The translations under genes and the position numbers were made by a program. From Lacrimispora sp. 210928-DFI.3.58 (lineage in GTDB: Bacteria > Bacillota > Clostridia > Lachnospirales > Lachnospiraceae), in contig NZ_JAJCIC010000017.1 in the NCBI RefSeq assembly GCF_020554865.1, positions 1-64,000 of the forward strand: a stretch of DNA of 64,000 nt. The letters are read 5' to 3'. This document shows positions 9,245-17,412 of this stretch, piece after piece. The notes below the pieces were generated by a model. It saw only the letters and a program-made list of their open reading frames with translations, had not been told where the DNA came from and did not search any database. Position 1 is the first letter of the stretch. The number at the start of each line of letters is the position of its first letter.

Positions 9245-9769
9245 CTATTTTAAAACCCTCTCCAGCCTGAGCAGTCTCTCCTTCACCTCCACCCCCGCAG
9301 CGTATCCCGTCATGGAGCCTCTGGCTCCCAGCACCCGGTGGCAGGGGATCATGATAGAGATGGGATTATGGCCCACTGCACCGCCCACAGCCTGAGCGGA
9401 CATGGAGGCACGTCCCAGCTTCTCTGCGCATTTCTCTGCGATCTGTCCATAGGTAATCGTCTGACCATAGGGAACCGCCTGAAGGATCTCCCAGACCATC
9501 TGGCGGAAGCCGCTGCCTGCCGGAGCTAAGGGCGGCATAAAATCCGGCTCTTTTCCGGAAAAATAAATATCCAGCCATCTCTTTGCCTCCTCAAATACCG
9601 GAAGGCTGACGCTGGTGTCATTTTCCTTCTGTGCCTTCTGCTTCCCGGCCTCCCCTAAGGTGCTCCCAAAATACTTCTGCCCCTTGATCCACAGCCCTGT
9701 AATATGGGTGCCGTTGCTTGACAGGGTGAGAAGGCCTACGGGGGACGGGATGGAAGTGATATATGTCAT
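9245..9769 (-). CDS. ogt: Methylated-DNA--[protein]-cysteine S-methyltransferase
   Basis: Suicide repair enzyme that moves O6-alkyl groups from guanine to its own cysteine. The acceptor is Cys143 in the PCHRV motif, followed by the family's GARGSMTGYAAG (usually GxLxGYAxG). The 174-residue length fits the Ogt/MGMT single-domain class. The helix-turn-helix region FRQMVWEILQAVPYGQTITY is present. CAGGAG precedes the ATG. A promoter with 17-base spacing lies just upstream. Confidence 0.95.
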   Translation of the reverse strand: MTYITSIPSPVGLLTLSSNGTHITGLWIKGQKYFGSTLGEAGKQKAQKENDTSVSLPVFEEAKRWLDIYFSGKEPDFMPPLAPAGSGFRQMVWEILQAVPYGQTITYGQIAEKCAEKLGRASMSAQAVGGAVGHNPISIMIPCHRVLGARGSMTGYAAGVEVKERLLRLERVLK

Positions 9770-9822
9770 ATGTATTTCTCCTGTATCATAAAAAGATAGA
9801 TAGCCGAACGGTTGCTACATCA

Positions 9823-9851
9823 TTTATAGCATACTTTACATGCCTTGACAA
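9823..9851 (-). promoter_or_regulatory. Promoter of ogt(-fliB)
   Basis: On the minus strand, -35 TTGTCA (9846-9851), a 17-base spacer and -10 TATAAA (9823-9828) lie about 50 bases upstream of the ogt start. Confidence 0.65.
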
Positions 9852-9861
9852 GCGGGATAGG

Positions 9862-10109
9862 CTTGAGCTTCCCCATGCTGCACCGCGGCTGCCGGGAGGG
9901 CGGCTGAAGCGACTTTGCAGGACATTAGAAGCACTTAGGCAGCTGGTTTTTCCGTTCAGAGCAGCATCAATGATTGTTTGAGCGCAGCGAGTTGCTTTGA
10001 TGCTGCTCTGGTTCTTAGGAAAAATCAGCTGTCTTAGTGCTTCTTATGTCCGAAACCGGAGCGCCAGACGCCCTCCCGGCAGCCGCGGTGCAGCATGGGG
10101 AAGCTCAAG
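9862..10109. repeat. 248-bp long inverted repeat (giant hairpin)
   Basis: The outer 41 bases at 9862-9902 are a perfect reverse complement of 10069-10109. Further in, after a mismatched stretch, about 34 bases around 9920-9953 pair with few mismatches to about 10018-10051. Still further in, AGAGCAGCATCAA near 9957 pairs with the TTGATGCTGCTCT segment near 9997-10009, leaving a loop containing GAGCGCAGCGAG. The whole unit could fold as one hairpin. I see no open reading frame or obvious target-site duplication. It lies between ogt and the esterase terminator. It could be a MITE-like element, a structured RNA or a nested palindrome. Confidence 0.85.
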
Positions 10110-10129
10110 GAATGGATGGTATATGATAC

Positions 10130-10179
10130 AAAAAAGGACCGCCACATCACAGATCTCTCATCTGAAATGTAGCGGCCCT
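10130..10179 (-). terminator. Intrinsic terminator of the TRAP-esterase operon
   Basis: On the minus strand a stem with arms around GGGCCGCTACAT and ATGTGGCGGTCC, broken by internal mismatches, is followed by six T residues (10130-10135). It lies about 20 bases after the esterase stop codon. Confidence 0.85.
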
Positions 10180-10197
10180 GTCTCTGTCATCCCATAT

Positions 10198-10953
10198 TTA
10201 ATTGGAAATTTTTTCCTTTATGTAGGCAATACTCAGATCATAAACCTTGTTTTTCCACTCCACTGAACTAAACTGATGATTGGCGCCCTTAATAACCTCA
10301 AAGCGTCCCTTCTCTCCGTACAGATCCAGATAAGGCCCTTCTGCATAGACCGGCACCTTTTCATCCATCTCACCGTGGATCAGCAGCACTTCCCTCTCAT
10401 ATCCCTTTGCCTGCTTTACAATGTCGATCCTTCTGACCTGGCTTAAAAACTCGCTGGACATCATCAGGCCGCCGATGTCATAGCTGGACTCATACTGTCC
10501 CGGAACCGCGTGAACACGGCTGCTGATATCATAATAGACCACATTCCCCGGCGCCCACATGACTGCGCCCTTCGGCTGCAGCTCCGGTATGATATTGGAA
10601 ACGATCGCACCTCCCATACTGTGTCCTACTGGGAACAGATTCTTGCTGTCGCACCAGGGCTGCTCTGCCGCCCACCTGTATATGGCCTTCGCCTGCTCCA
10701 CCTCGTCCAAATAGCGCATTTCGGAAAAATCGCCGTCGCTCTCACCACAGCCATAGAAATCAAATTTAACACAGGCGATCCCATGCTCCGCACATTTTCT
10801 TGCAAAAAGCTCATGAAGCCTCATCAGTCCGATACGGTCCACGCAAAAGCCGTGATAAAAGCATACTGTTGGAAAAGGGCCGCTTCCCTCAGGTGTCCTG
10901 ACATCGCCGCGCAGCAGCCTGCCATCCACTGACAATTCTACATATTGGAACAT
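10198..10953 (-). CDS. Alpha/beta-hydrolase esterase of the TRAP operon
   Basis: 251-residue cytoplasmic hydrolase. The catalytic triad is visible as Ser112 (GHSMGG), Asp197 (GEMDEKVP) and His226 (GANHQF). An oxyanion-hole HGF follows strand 3 (YHGFCVDR). The general build resembles the feruloyl/cinnamoyl-esterase-like proteins of rumen and gut Firmicutes, but the substrate is not shown by sequence. It starts 16 bases after dctM and is the last gene before a terminator, so it probably processes an ester imported by the TRAP system. Confidence 0.85.
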   Translation of the reverse strand: MFQYVELSVDGRLLRGDVRTPEGSGPFPTVCFYHGFCVDRIGLMRLHELFARKCAEHGIACVKFDFYGCGESDGDFSEMRYLDEVEQAKAIYRWAAEQPWCDSKNLFPVGHSMGGAIVSNIIPELQPKGAVMWAPGNVVYYDISSRVHAVPGQYESSYDIGGLMMSSEFLSQVRRIDIVKQAKGYEREVLLIHGEMDEKVPVYAEGPYLDLYGEKGRFEVIKGANHQFSSVEWKNKVYDLSIAYIKEKISN

Positions 10954-10969
10954 TCCTCTTCACCTCCTG

Positions 10970-12271
10970 TTAGCCGTTATATACATATCCCAATAGTCTG
11001 GGAAGGAACATCGTGATCTCCGGGAATACCACCAGCACAACCAGCAGCACATACAAAACAATGATCATCGGAAGAGTATCCTTAAATATCTCTTCGAACG
11101 TGGTCTTTGATACACGCTGGGCTACGAACAGGTTTCCTCCCATAGGCGGAGTTATCATACCGATACAGAGGTTGATCACCATGATGATCCCAAAATGAAG
11201 GGGATCATATCCGATTGCGATTGCGATCGGCGCAAAGATCGGTCCGAACAGTACAATAGAAGAAATCGTATCCAGGAACATACCGATGATCAGCAGCGCT
11301 ATGTTTATCATAAGCATGATCAGTGCCTTTGAGGAGGTCAGTGAAAGCATCCACTGTGTGATCATGGTAGGTACATTATTCATGGTAAGGATACGTCCAA
11401 AGGTATTGGCTGCGCCGAACAATACCATAATGGTGGCTGAGGTGATGGTTGCATCAAACATAGCCTGGCAGAAGGTCTTCCATGTGAGCTGGTGGTATAC
11501 GAACACTGCCACAAGGATCGCATACACAACACCGATAACCGCAGACTCTGTTGGTGTAAATATGCCGGAGTAAATACCTCCCAGGATGATTACAGGCATC
11601 AGGATAGCAGGTATGGCTTCCTTAAATACCGTTGCCCTTTCTCCCATTGTCCTTGCCTTTGATTCTGTTCCCTTGTATCCCCGTTTTCTGCTCTCAAAAT
11701 AATTATAGATCATGAGGGCAACTCCCATAAGAAGGCCGGGTATGATACCTGCAATAAACATGTAGGACACGGATACGCCAATGGTAACTCCATACATGAT
11801 CATAGGGATGGAAGGCGGGATCACCGGGCCAATGGTGCTTCCTGCGGCGATCAGCGCTCCGCTGTAGCCTTTTGAATATCCCTGGGCCGTCATGGCTCCG
11901 ATCATGATCCCTCCGATGGCTGCCGCCGTAGCGGGACCTGAGCCTGAGATGGCTGCAAAGAACATGGAGGCCACGATGGCTGCCATTCCCAAGCCGCCCG
12001 GCATGGCTCCTGTCAGCATCTCCGCCACATTCACCAGCTTTTTGGCGATCCCTCCGTGTTCCATGAGGCTGCCCACCAGCATGAAGAAGGGAATTGCCAT
12101 CAGGGAAAAGGAATCCATACTGGTGACCGTGGACTGGGCAAGCATCTGGATCATGTTTCCTCCCCCGTTTACCAGGGAAAAGGTTGCGATACAGCTGAGT
12201 CCCAGGCTTACTGCAATGGGAACCGTGCAGATCAGGCACAAAAACAGGACTCCCAACATTGTTCCTATCAT
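10970..12271 (-). CDS. dctM: TRAP transporter large permease DctM
   Basis: 433-residue integral membrane protein, the ion-coupled transport subunit of a TRAP carrier. Family motifs include the early GGIAKKLVNVAEMLTGAMPG, GSGPATAAAIGGIMIGAM and STIGPVIPPSIPMIMYG. The C-terminal half repeats the fold and contains INLCIGMITPPMGGNLFVA. Its start overlaps the dctQ stop by four bases (ATGA). Substrate specificity lies with DctP. Confidence 0.96.
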   Translation of the reverse strand: MIGTMLGVLFLCLICTVPIAVSLGLSCIATFSLVNGGGNMIQMLAQSTVTSMDSFSLMAIPFFMLVGSLMEHGGIAKKLVNVAEMLTGAMPGGLGMAAIVASMFFAAISGSGPATAAAIGGIMIGAMTAQGYSKGYSGALIAAGSTIGPVIPPSIPMIMYGVTIGVSVSYMFIAGIIPGLLMGVALMIYNYFESRKRGYKGTESKARTMGERATVFKEAIPAILMPVIILGGIYSGIFTPTESAVIGVVYAILVAVFVYHQLTWKTFCQAMFDATITSATIMVLFGAANTFGRILTMNNVPTMITQWMLSLTSSKALIMLMINIALLIIGMFLDTISSIVLFGPIFAPIAIAIGYDPLHFGIIMVINLCIGMITPPMGGNLFVAQRVSKTTFEEIFKDTLPMIIVLYVLLVVLVVFPEITMFLPRLLGYVYNG

Positions 12272-12783
12272 GACTGCTCCTCCTTCCTGTTACTTGCTTT
12301 TCCGATCAGCTCCCTGCTCCGCCTCTGGATGATCCGGATGCTCATACCGGCCATTCCCAGGACTCCTGCCAGGTACATGATCCACTTTGGCACAAACGGA
12401 AGAGCGGAAAGGACCTGCCCCTGGGCCTTGACCATGGACATAAGCTGGAAAATCTCGTAAGAGAGGTAAAATCCATAGCATGCCGCCACAATGTCTCCCA
12501 GAAAATAGATGGCCTCAAAGATCCTGGGATCCTTTTTGAGGGCAAGGGAGATGGCTGTCACTCTCATATGGGCATTGATCATACCGGCCCAGCTTATCCC
12601 CGCAAAGGAAGTCCACACCAGCAAAAGCCTGGCAAGCTGCTCACCCCAGGAAAGGGTGAAGTTAAATACAAATCTCGTCACAACATTCAGAGCGATGATC
12701 ACTGTCATTACAAGAAACATGCTCACAATGATGTATTTTTCTATCTGGTTGTAAAAAGGCTCTTTTCTTTCCTTCTCTTCCAT
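12268..12783 (-). CDS. dctQ: TRAP transporter small permease DctQ
   Basis: 171-residue, four-helix membrane subunit that pairs with DctM. The family signature around SWGEQLARLLLVWTSFAGIS is present, followed by HMRVTAI. It begins 32 bases after dctP and overlaps dctM by four bases, so it is translationally coupled. The charged tail (RRSRELIGKASNRKEEQ) is cytoplasmic. Confidence 0.95.
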   Translation of the reverse strand: MEEKERKEPFYNQIEKYIIVSMFLVMTVIIALNVVTRFVFNFTLSWGEQLARLLLVWTSFAGISWAGMINAHMRVTAISLALKKDPRIFEAIYFLGDIVAACYGFYLSYEIFQLMSMVKAQGQVLSALPFVPKWIMYLAGVLGMAGMSIRIIQRRSRELIGKASNRKEEQS

Positions 12784-12815
12784 GTGCTCCTCCTTACAAT
12801 AGGATGTTTCTCTGT

Positions 12816-13928
12816 CTATTTCACATATTTGGCGTTGATCTCGTCGATCTGCTTCACCAGATCCTCTCCGATCTCAGGAACGTACTTGTCGTAAACCGGC
12901 TGTGCCGCATCCCTGAAGGCCTGTCTCTCCTCGTCTGTAAGGATGATAACGGTATTTGTTCCATTGCTTCCGATCTTTTCCTCCAGCTCCGCCTCATTGG
13001 ATGCAGAAAGCTCACGCTCATATGCAAGCATCTCGTTTACACAAGACTGGATCAGCTCCTGGTCAGAGGCAGAAAGGCTGTCCCACCAGGTCTTTGATGC
13101 CAGAAGGGGGCTTGTATCGTAAATGTGGCCTGTTTTTATGATATACTTCTGAACCTCATACAGACGGTTTCCATCAATATTGGCAAAGGGGTTCTCCTGG
13201 GCGTCCATGGTTCCATTCTGGAGAGCGGTGTAGAGCTCTGAAAATGCCATCGGCACTGCAGATGCTCCCAATGTATTGAAGTGGTCTATATGCATCTGGT
13301 TCTCCATAACCCTGATCTTAAGTCCCTTCATATCCTCCGGCTTATGGATCTCCTTGTTGGCAGTCACATGTCTCCAGCCTGTCGCAAGCCATGCCATTCC
13401 CTTAAAGCCTGCCGGCTCTAGGTTGCTGAACACGGTCTGTCCCACTTCTCCGTCCAGGACCTCCTCTGCTGCCTCATTTGACTGGAACAAATAGGGAAGA
13501 TCCAAAAGCTTTGTGGTATCTGTAAACGCTCCCAGGAATGCCACAGAGGAGATGGCCATTTCCAATGTCCCCATCTGAAGCTGCTCTAACAGCTCTGTGT
13601 TGTTGCCCAGGGCAGATGCAGGGAACACATTGACTGTGATCCTTCCGCCTGTCTTCTCACTGAGCATCTCTCCCAGCTTTCTGGAAGCCACATCGATGGG
13701 TACGCCCTCCTGGCTTACATGGGCGATCTTGATCACGATCTTGTCGCCGGATGCTGCATCCTCTGCCGCATTTTCCGCCTTTGCCTCTTCCTCCTTTGCC
13801 GCTGTCTGTGCTGCTGTTGTCTGAGCCACTGTCTCCGTTTTTCCGGAGCCGCCGCAGCCGCTCACGGATGCAGCTGCCAGTGCAGCTGCAGACACACATG
13901 CCATAATCTGTTTCCATGTCTTCTTCAT
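12816..13928 (-). CDS. dctP: TRAP transporter substrate-binding lipoprotein DctP
   Basis: Extracytoplasmic solute receptor of 370 residues. A lipoprotein signal (charged MKKTWK, hydrophobic core, VSGC with Cys25) is followed by a low-complexity Ala/Glu linker to about residue 60 and then the DctP fold. The substrate carboxylate-binding arginine is probably Arg206 in KIRVM, and DAQENPFAN is the second family motif. GGGAGG seven bases before ATG 13928 fixes the start. First gene of the operon. The ligand is likely an organic acid, by family. Confidence 0.95.
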   Translation of the reverse strand: MKKTWKQIMACVSAAALAAASVSGCGGSGKTETVAQTTAAQTAAKEEEAKAENAAEDAASGDKIVIKIAHVSQEGVPIDVASRKLGEMLSEKTGGRITVNVFPASALGNNTELLEQLQMGTLEMAISSVAFLGAFTDTTKLLDLPYLFQSNEAAEEVLDGEVGQTVFSNLEPAGFKGMAWLATGWRHVTANKEIHKPEDMKGLKIRVMENQMHIDHFNTLGASAVPMAFSELYTALQNGTMDAQENPFANIDGNRLYEVQKYIIKTGHIYDTSPLLASKTWWDSLSASDQELIQSCVNEMLAYERELSASNEAELEEKIGSNGTNTVIILTDEERQAFRDAAQPVYDKYVPEIGEDLVKQIDEINAKYVK

Positions 13929-13982
13929 GATAATACCTCCCACACATTTTATCTTTCCGGTTTCTTGTGTTTTTGTGCCTTA

Positions 13983-14011
13983 AGTATAACAACCGGCATT
14001 TCCCGAAACAA
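13983..14011 (-). promoter_or_regulatory. Promoter of the dctPQM-esterase operon
   Basis: On the minus strand, -35 TTGTTT (14006-14011), a 17-base spacer and -10 TATACT (13983-13988) lie about 55 bases before the dctP start. The 318-base divergent gap to the regulator gene holds this promoter and the regulator's own. I could not define an operator. Confidence 0.7.
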
Positions 14012-14190
14012 TATTTGGGCAATATAATAATCTCTGCCTTCTTTTGTATCCTCTGCACATCATTTATGAATGTGCTCATGATTATGCTGGTTTTTCCATC
14101 TATTTTCCCCCTCCTTTTGGGCTAATCCTCCTTCTTTTTGTACCATATTCCCAATTTTTCTTTTTTATTGTTGTATTTACTGCACATTTT

Positions 14191-14220
14191 TTGATCCTCT
14201 GATTTCTGGTATACTATAAG
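14191..14220 (+). promoter_or_regulatory. Probable promoter of the CdaR-DctP fusion regulator
   Basis: TTGATC (14191-14196) and TATAAG (14215-14220) are separated by 18 bases. An overlapping TATACT (14210-14215) is an alternative -10. GGGAGGG precedes the ATG at 14247. Confidence 0.5.
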
Positions 14221-14246
14221 CATATTACAGATGTGGGAGGGCTTTT

Positions 14247-16325
14247 ATGTATCTCAGCGAGTTGGATCTCCAGTACCTCATCAACTCCATACGGACGGTC
14301 TGTGGCAAACCTGTATTCATCATCAGCCTCAATTGGCAGGTTCTGGCCTCTACCCATCCTGATCTGATCTCCTATGCCAATGAGATCCTGAAGGACTGCA
14401 TTGACACAAATGACTGCAAAAAGGCTGCGGAACGCTTCGGCGTCCTCATAGAGCCCTGCCTGATCGATCAGGCCCTTGTATGTTACTTTTTCATATCAGA
14501 TAAAAAGGCTGCCTCTCTTCTTCCTTATTTTAAAACCATTGTGCAGATACTGGTCTATCCCCAGATATCGGACCTGCACAGCCAGATATCAAATTCCAGA
14601 AGTATGCTGGTAAACCAGCTGTCCAATACCAGCCAGAAAAGCCTGGAGATTGACAGCTTTATGAAGGAGTTTGATTACTCTTATACCTGTCCCCGCTGCG
14701 CTGTCCTGTTTGAGATCAGCAGCGATGGCAGCCGGGCCGGCAATTTCAAATTTGATTCTTCCGGCTCCTATCTGGATGGCAGCCTTTTGCATCACCCCTT
14801 TTATTCCAAAGAGGATATCTATGGCTTTGTCAGCTCGGAGCGTTACCTGCTCTTTAAGGACTGCAGCTCCTTCCCTGAGGCTGAGAGGGCGGACGGCCTG
14901 CGAAGTTATGCCCTTTCCCTGTCAAAGGAAGCCTTTGACAGCCAGGGACTGACTCTGCATATCGGGATCGGAAGCATCTATACGGATCTGTATGATCTGC
15001 GAAAAAGCTACCTGGAGGCTCTGTTCCTTATCACGAACTACGATTATCTCAACACGGACAAAGCGCCTTCCCTTGCGATCAATGATTTTGTATTTGAATA
15101 TCTGGCAGGCCTGATCCCCCGGCGTTACTGGGACAGCCGTTTTGCCGGGCTCTCCCGTTCCCTGGAGGACTCTCCCGCCCTCTTGGAAACCGCCATCCAG
15201 CTCTCCAGGCACAATCAAAACCTGACAAAGGCCGCAGAAAGCCTGGGGCTCCACCGCAATACCATGCTCCAGCGTTTTTCCAAAATAAAGGCCATTACCG
15301 GTCTGAATCCCCTCCAGAATGACTACGACCGCATGGTCCTGCGCACCTTTGCCCTTCATGTAAACCAGAGGATCACCCTCCAGGCAGGCATTGTGATCCA
15401 GCCAAATTCCGTCCTTCACCAGGGCATGAAAAAAATGGCGGAACTTGTGAACAAAAATTCCAATGGAGCCATCAATATCAACATCCACACCCTGTCCACC
15501 TCAGGCAACAACCATCATTTGTTTGAGATCCTGCGGTCGGGCTCCATCGATATGATCACAGCCGCCACAGGGCTTATGAACAAATTTACCAATAACCGGA
15601 CAAGGGTACTTGAATTTCCATTTCTCTTTTCCTCTACCTCCGAGGCAAAGTATATTCTCAATACCCTGATACGTAAGGATGTGGAGGCGCCCTTGGAAGC
15701 CATCGGCGTCAAATGCTTAAGCATCTGGAGCATGGGCTGGCGGTATCTGACCTCAAAGGAGCCTGTACGCGTCCCCCAGGATATGGCAGGCAAAAAGGTG
15801 CGCGTCATGTTCACGGAATCCCTGGATGAATATTACCGCAGCATGGGTGCCATCCCGGTTAAGATGAATTATGGCGATGTGGGCGATGCCCTGCGTTCCG
15901 GGATCATTGACTGCCAGGAAAATCCTTACAGCAATATCCTGGGCATGAAATTCTATGAGGAGCAGGCCTATATTACAAGGCTTAAATACTATCTGAGCAC
16001 AGAAGCCCTCTATATCTCAAGATCTGCCTGGGAAAAATTATCGCCTGCCCACCAGGAAATAATCAGAGAGGCTGCCGGGGAAACAACGGACTGGATCTTC
16101 ACGGAACAGCAGACAGTGATCAACCAACAGTGCAAGCACATCCTGGTACACGAAAAGGGCATGAAGCTGCTGGAGATCACGCCGGAGGAGGCCAACGAAT
16201 GGCGCGGCTTTTCCCAAAGCCTCTATGACGCATTTCCACACCAGGATCTGTTACATGATATCGAAAAAGCCAGAAAGGATTACCATGCAAAGTTTAGAAA
16301 TGACCCGCCTGCTGCAGGCATTTGA
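14247..16325 (+). CDS. CdaR/PucR-type regulator fused to a DctP-like solute-binding domain
   Basis: 692-residue predicted one-component regulator. Residues 1 to about 300 resemble the sensory and GGDEF-like middle part of CdaR/PucR proteins. The C-terminal PucR-type helix-turn-helix lies at about 312-372 (NLTKAAESLGLHRNTMLQRF). After it, from about 378 to 680, follows a full DctP domain with the ligand arginine (Arg519 in KVRVM) and DCQENPYSN at 555-563. There is no signal peptide or membrane segment, so the solute-binding fold is cytoplasmic. It diverges from dctPQM and overlaps the next regulator by 41 bases. Inferred role: senses the imported acid and controls the TRAP operon. Confidence 0.88.
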   Translation: MYLSELDLQYLINSIRTVCGKPVFIISLNWQVLASTHPDLISYANEILKDCIDTNDCKKAAERFGVLIEPCLIDQALVCYFFISDKKAASLLPYFKTIVQILVYPQISDLHSQISNSRSMLVNQLSNTSQKSLEIDSFMKEFDYSYTCPRCAVLFEISSDGSRAGNFKFDSSGSYLDGSLLHHPFYSKEDIYGFVSSERYLLFKDCSSFPEAERADGLRSYALSLSKEAFDSQGLTLHIGIGSIYTDLYDLRKSYLEALFLITNYDYLNTDKAPSLAINDFVFEYLAGLIPRRYWDSRFAGLSRSLEDSPALLETAIQLSRHNQNLTKAAESLGLHRNTMLQRFSKIKAITGLNPLQNDYDRMVLRTFALHVNQRITLQAGIVIQPNSVLHQGMKKMAELVNKNSNGAININIHTLSTSGNNHHLFEILRSGSIDMITAATGLMNKFTNNRTRVLEFPFLFSSTSEAKYILNTLIRKDVEAPLEAIGVKCLSIWSMGWRYLTSKEPVRVPQDMAGKKVRVMFTESLDEYYRSMGAIPVKMNYGDVGDALRSGIIDCQENPYSNILGMKFYEEQAYITRLKYYLSTEALYISRSAWEKLSPAHQEIIREAAGETTDWIFTEQQTVINQQCKHILVHEKGMKLLEITPEEANEWRGFSQSLYDAFPHQDLLHDIEKARKDYHAKFRNDPPAAGI

Positions 16326-17412
16326 AACTATGTTCCCCCATGGTTTCATCCGCATCATCAACCAGAACAATAAGATCGTCCAGAAGACCACACTGCCTCC
16401 GGGATTTCCGGATGAACCGGTTTCCTACAGCGGCTTTCAGGAGATCCTCACGGTATACGGAAAGGAAGGACAGACCTTTTATCAGCTCTCCTTTCCCATT
16501 CCTCCCATCAACCAGCTCTTTGTCTGCCTTCCCACTGCCCAGGTAGAGGATGTGCTGACTGCTGCGAAGATGGCTGACAGTACCATTCAGCTGTTCCTCT
16601 CCCACCAGGGGCAGTCCTCCCCCTTTCCCAGACAGAGCGACATGACTCTTCTGCTGGATCACCTGCTGCACCCTGCCTCCACAGAAGATCACACCTATAC
16701 TGTACTGCTGGCGGCAGAGCTGGGGATCGATCTGTCTCTTCCGCGGGCAGTCTGCATTTTCCATGTGGAGCATTCTGCCAAAGCCCATGCCGCAAAGGCC
16801 CAGACTGCCTACTCCATCCTCCAGACCATGCGCAGCTTTATATCTTCCGGCAGCCAGGATATGCTGGGGGCATTTGGAAGCTGTGAGATCATACTCTGCC
16901 ATGTCATGGAGGAAAATGGAAAAGATTCTGCACAGCTTTTGGAAAGCCTGTATATGTATATCAACAAGAATTATCCCGTGACCTGTTCTGTGGGGATAGG
17001 GCTGACGGTAAACAGCATTGACCGCTATGCTGACAGTCTTTCCTCTGCCCGCGCTGCCTTCCTCTATGCCCACAACCGTGCCAATGTGCCAAAACGGATC
17101 TTCTATATTACGGATTTTCTGGTAGAACACCTGGTCTATGAGATACCGGAAGCGGTGTTTGAACATTTTTTTGAGAAGGAGCTCTCCTATCTCAAAACCA
17201 GTGAGACAGCCCTGGAGACCATAGAGGCACTGATCACCCACAATATGGACATCCATTTGGCCGCAGAAGCTTTATTTATCCACAGAAATACGATGGTTTT
17301 CCGGCTGAACCAGCTGAAAAAGCAGCTGGGCATGAATCCTCTTCACAAGGACAATGACCGGTTCCGTCTTATTCTGCTTTACCATTATTACATTAAAAAG
17401 GAGACATTATGA
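16285..17412 (+). CDS. CdaR/PucR-family transcriptional regulator
   Basis: 375-residue protein with an N-terminal sensory region, a middle GGDEF-like domain and a C-terminal PucR-type helix-turn-helix (DIHLAAEALFIHRNTMVFRL followed by a NPLHKDNDRF tail). In CdaR/SdaR relatives such proteins respond to hydroxy acids. AAAGGA six bases before ATG 16285 supports that start inside the end of the preceding gene; the open frame extends 20 codons further. The stop overlaps larA by four bases, so regulators and racemase form one transcript. Confidence 0.85.
   Translation: MQSLEMTRLLQAFETMFPHGFIRIINQNNKIVQKTTLPPGFPDEPVSYSGFQEILTVYGKEGQTFYQLSFPIPPINQLFVCLPTAQVEDVLTAAKMADSTIQLFLSHQGQSSPFPRQSDMTLLLDHLLHPASTEDHTYTVLLAAELGIDLSLPRAVCIFHVEHSAKAHAAKAQTAYSILQTMRSFISSGSQDMLGAFGSCEIILCHVMEENGKDSAQLLESLYMYINKNYPVTCSVGIGLTVNSIDRYADSLSSARAAFLYAHNRANVPKRIFYITDFLVEHLVYEIPEAVFEHFFEKELSYLKTSETALETIEALITHNMDIHLAAEALFIHRNTMVFRLNQLKKQLGMNPLHKDNDRFRLILLYHYYIKKETL

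Noticed and set aside
16294..17256. Long minus-strand frame opposite the second CdaR regulator
   Set aside because: Antisense shadow; the plus-strand gene has domains, a ribosome binding site and coupling to larA.
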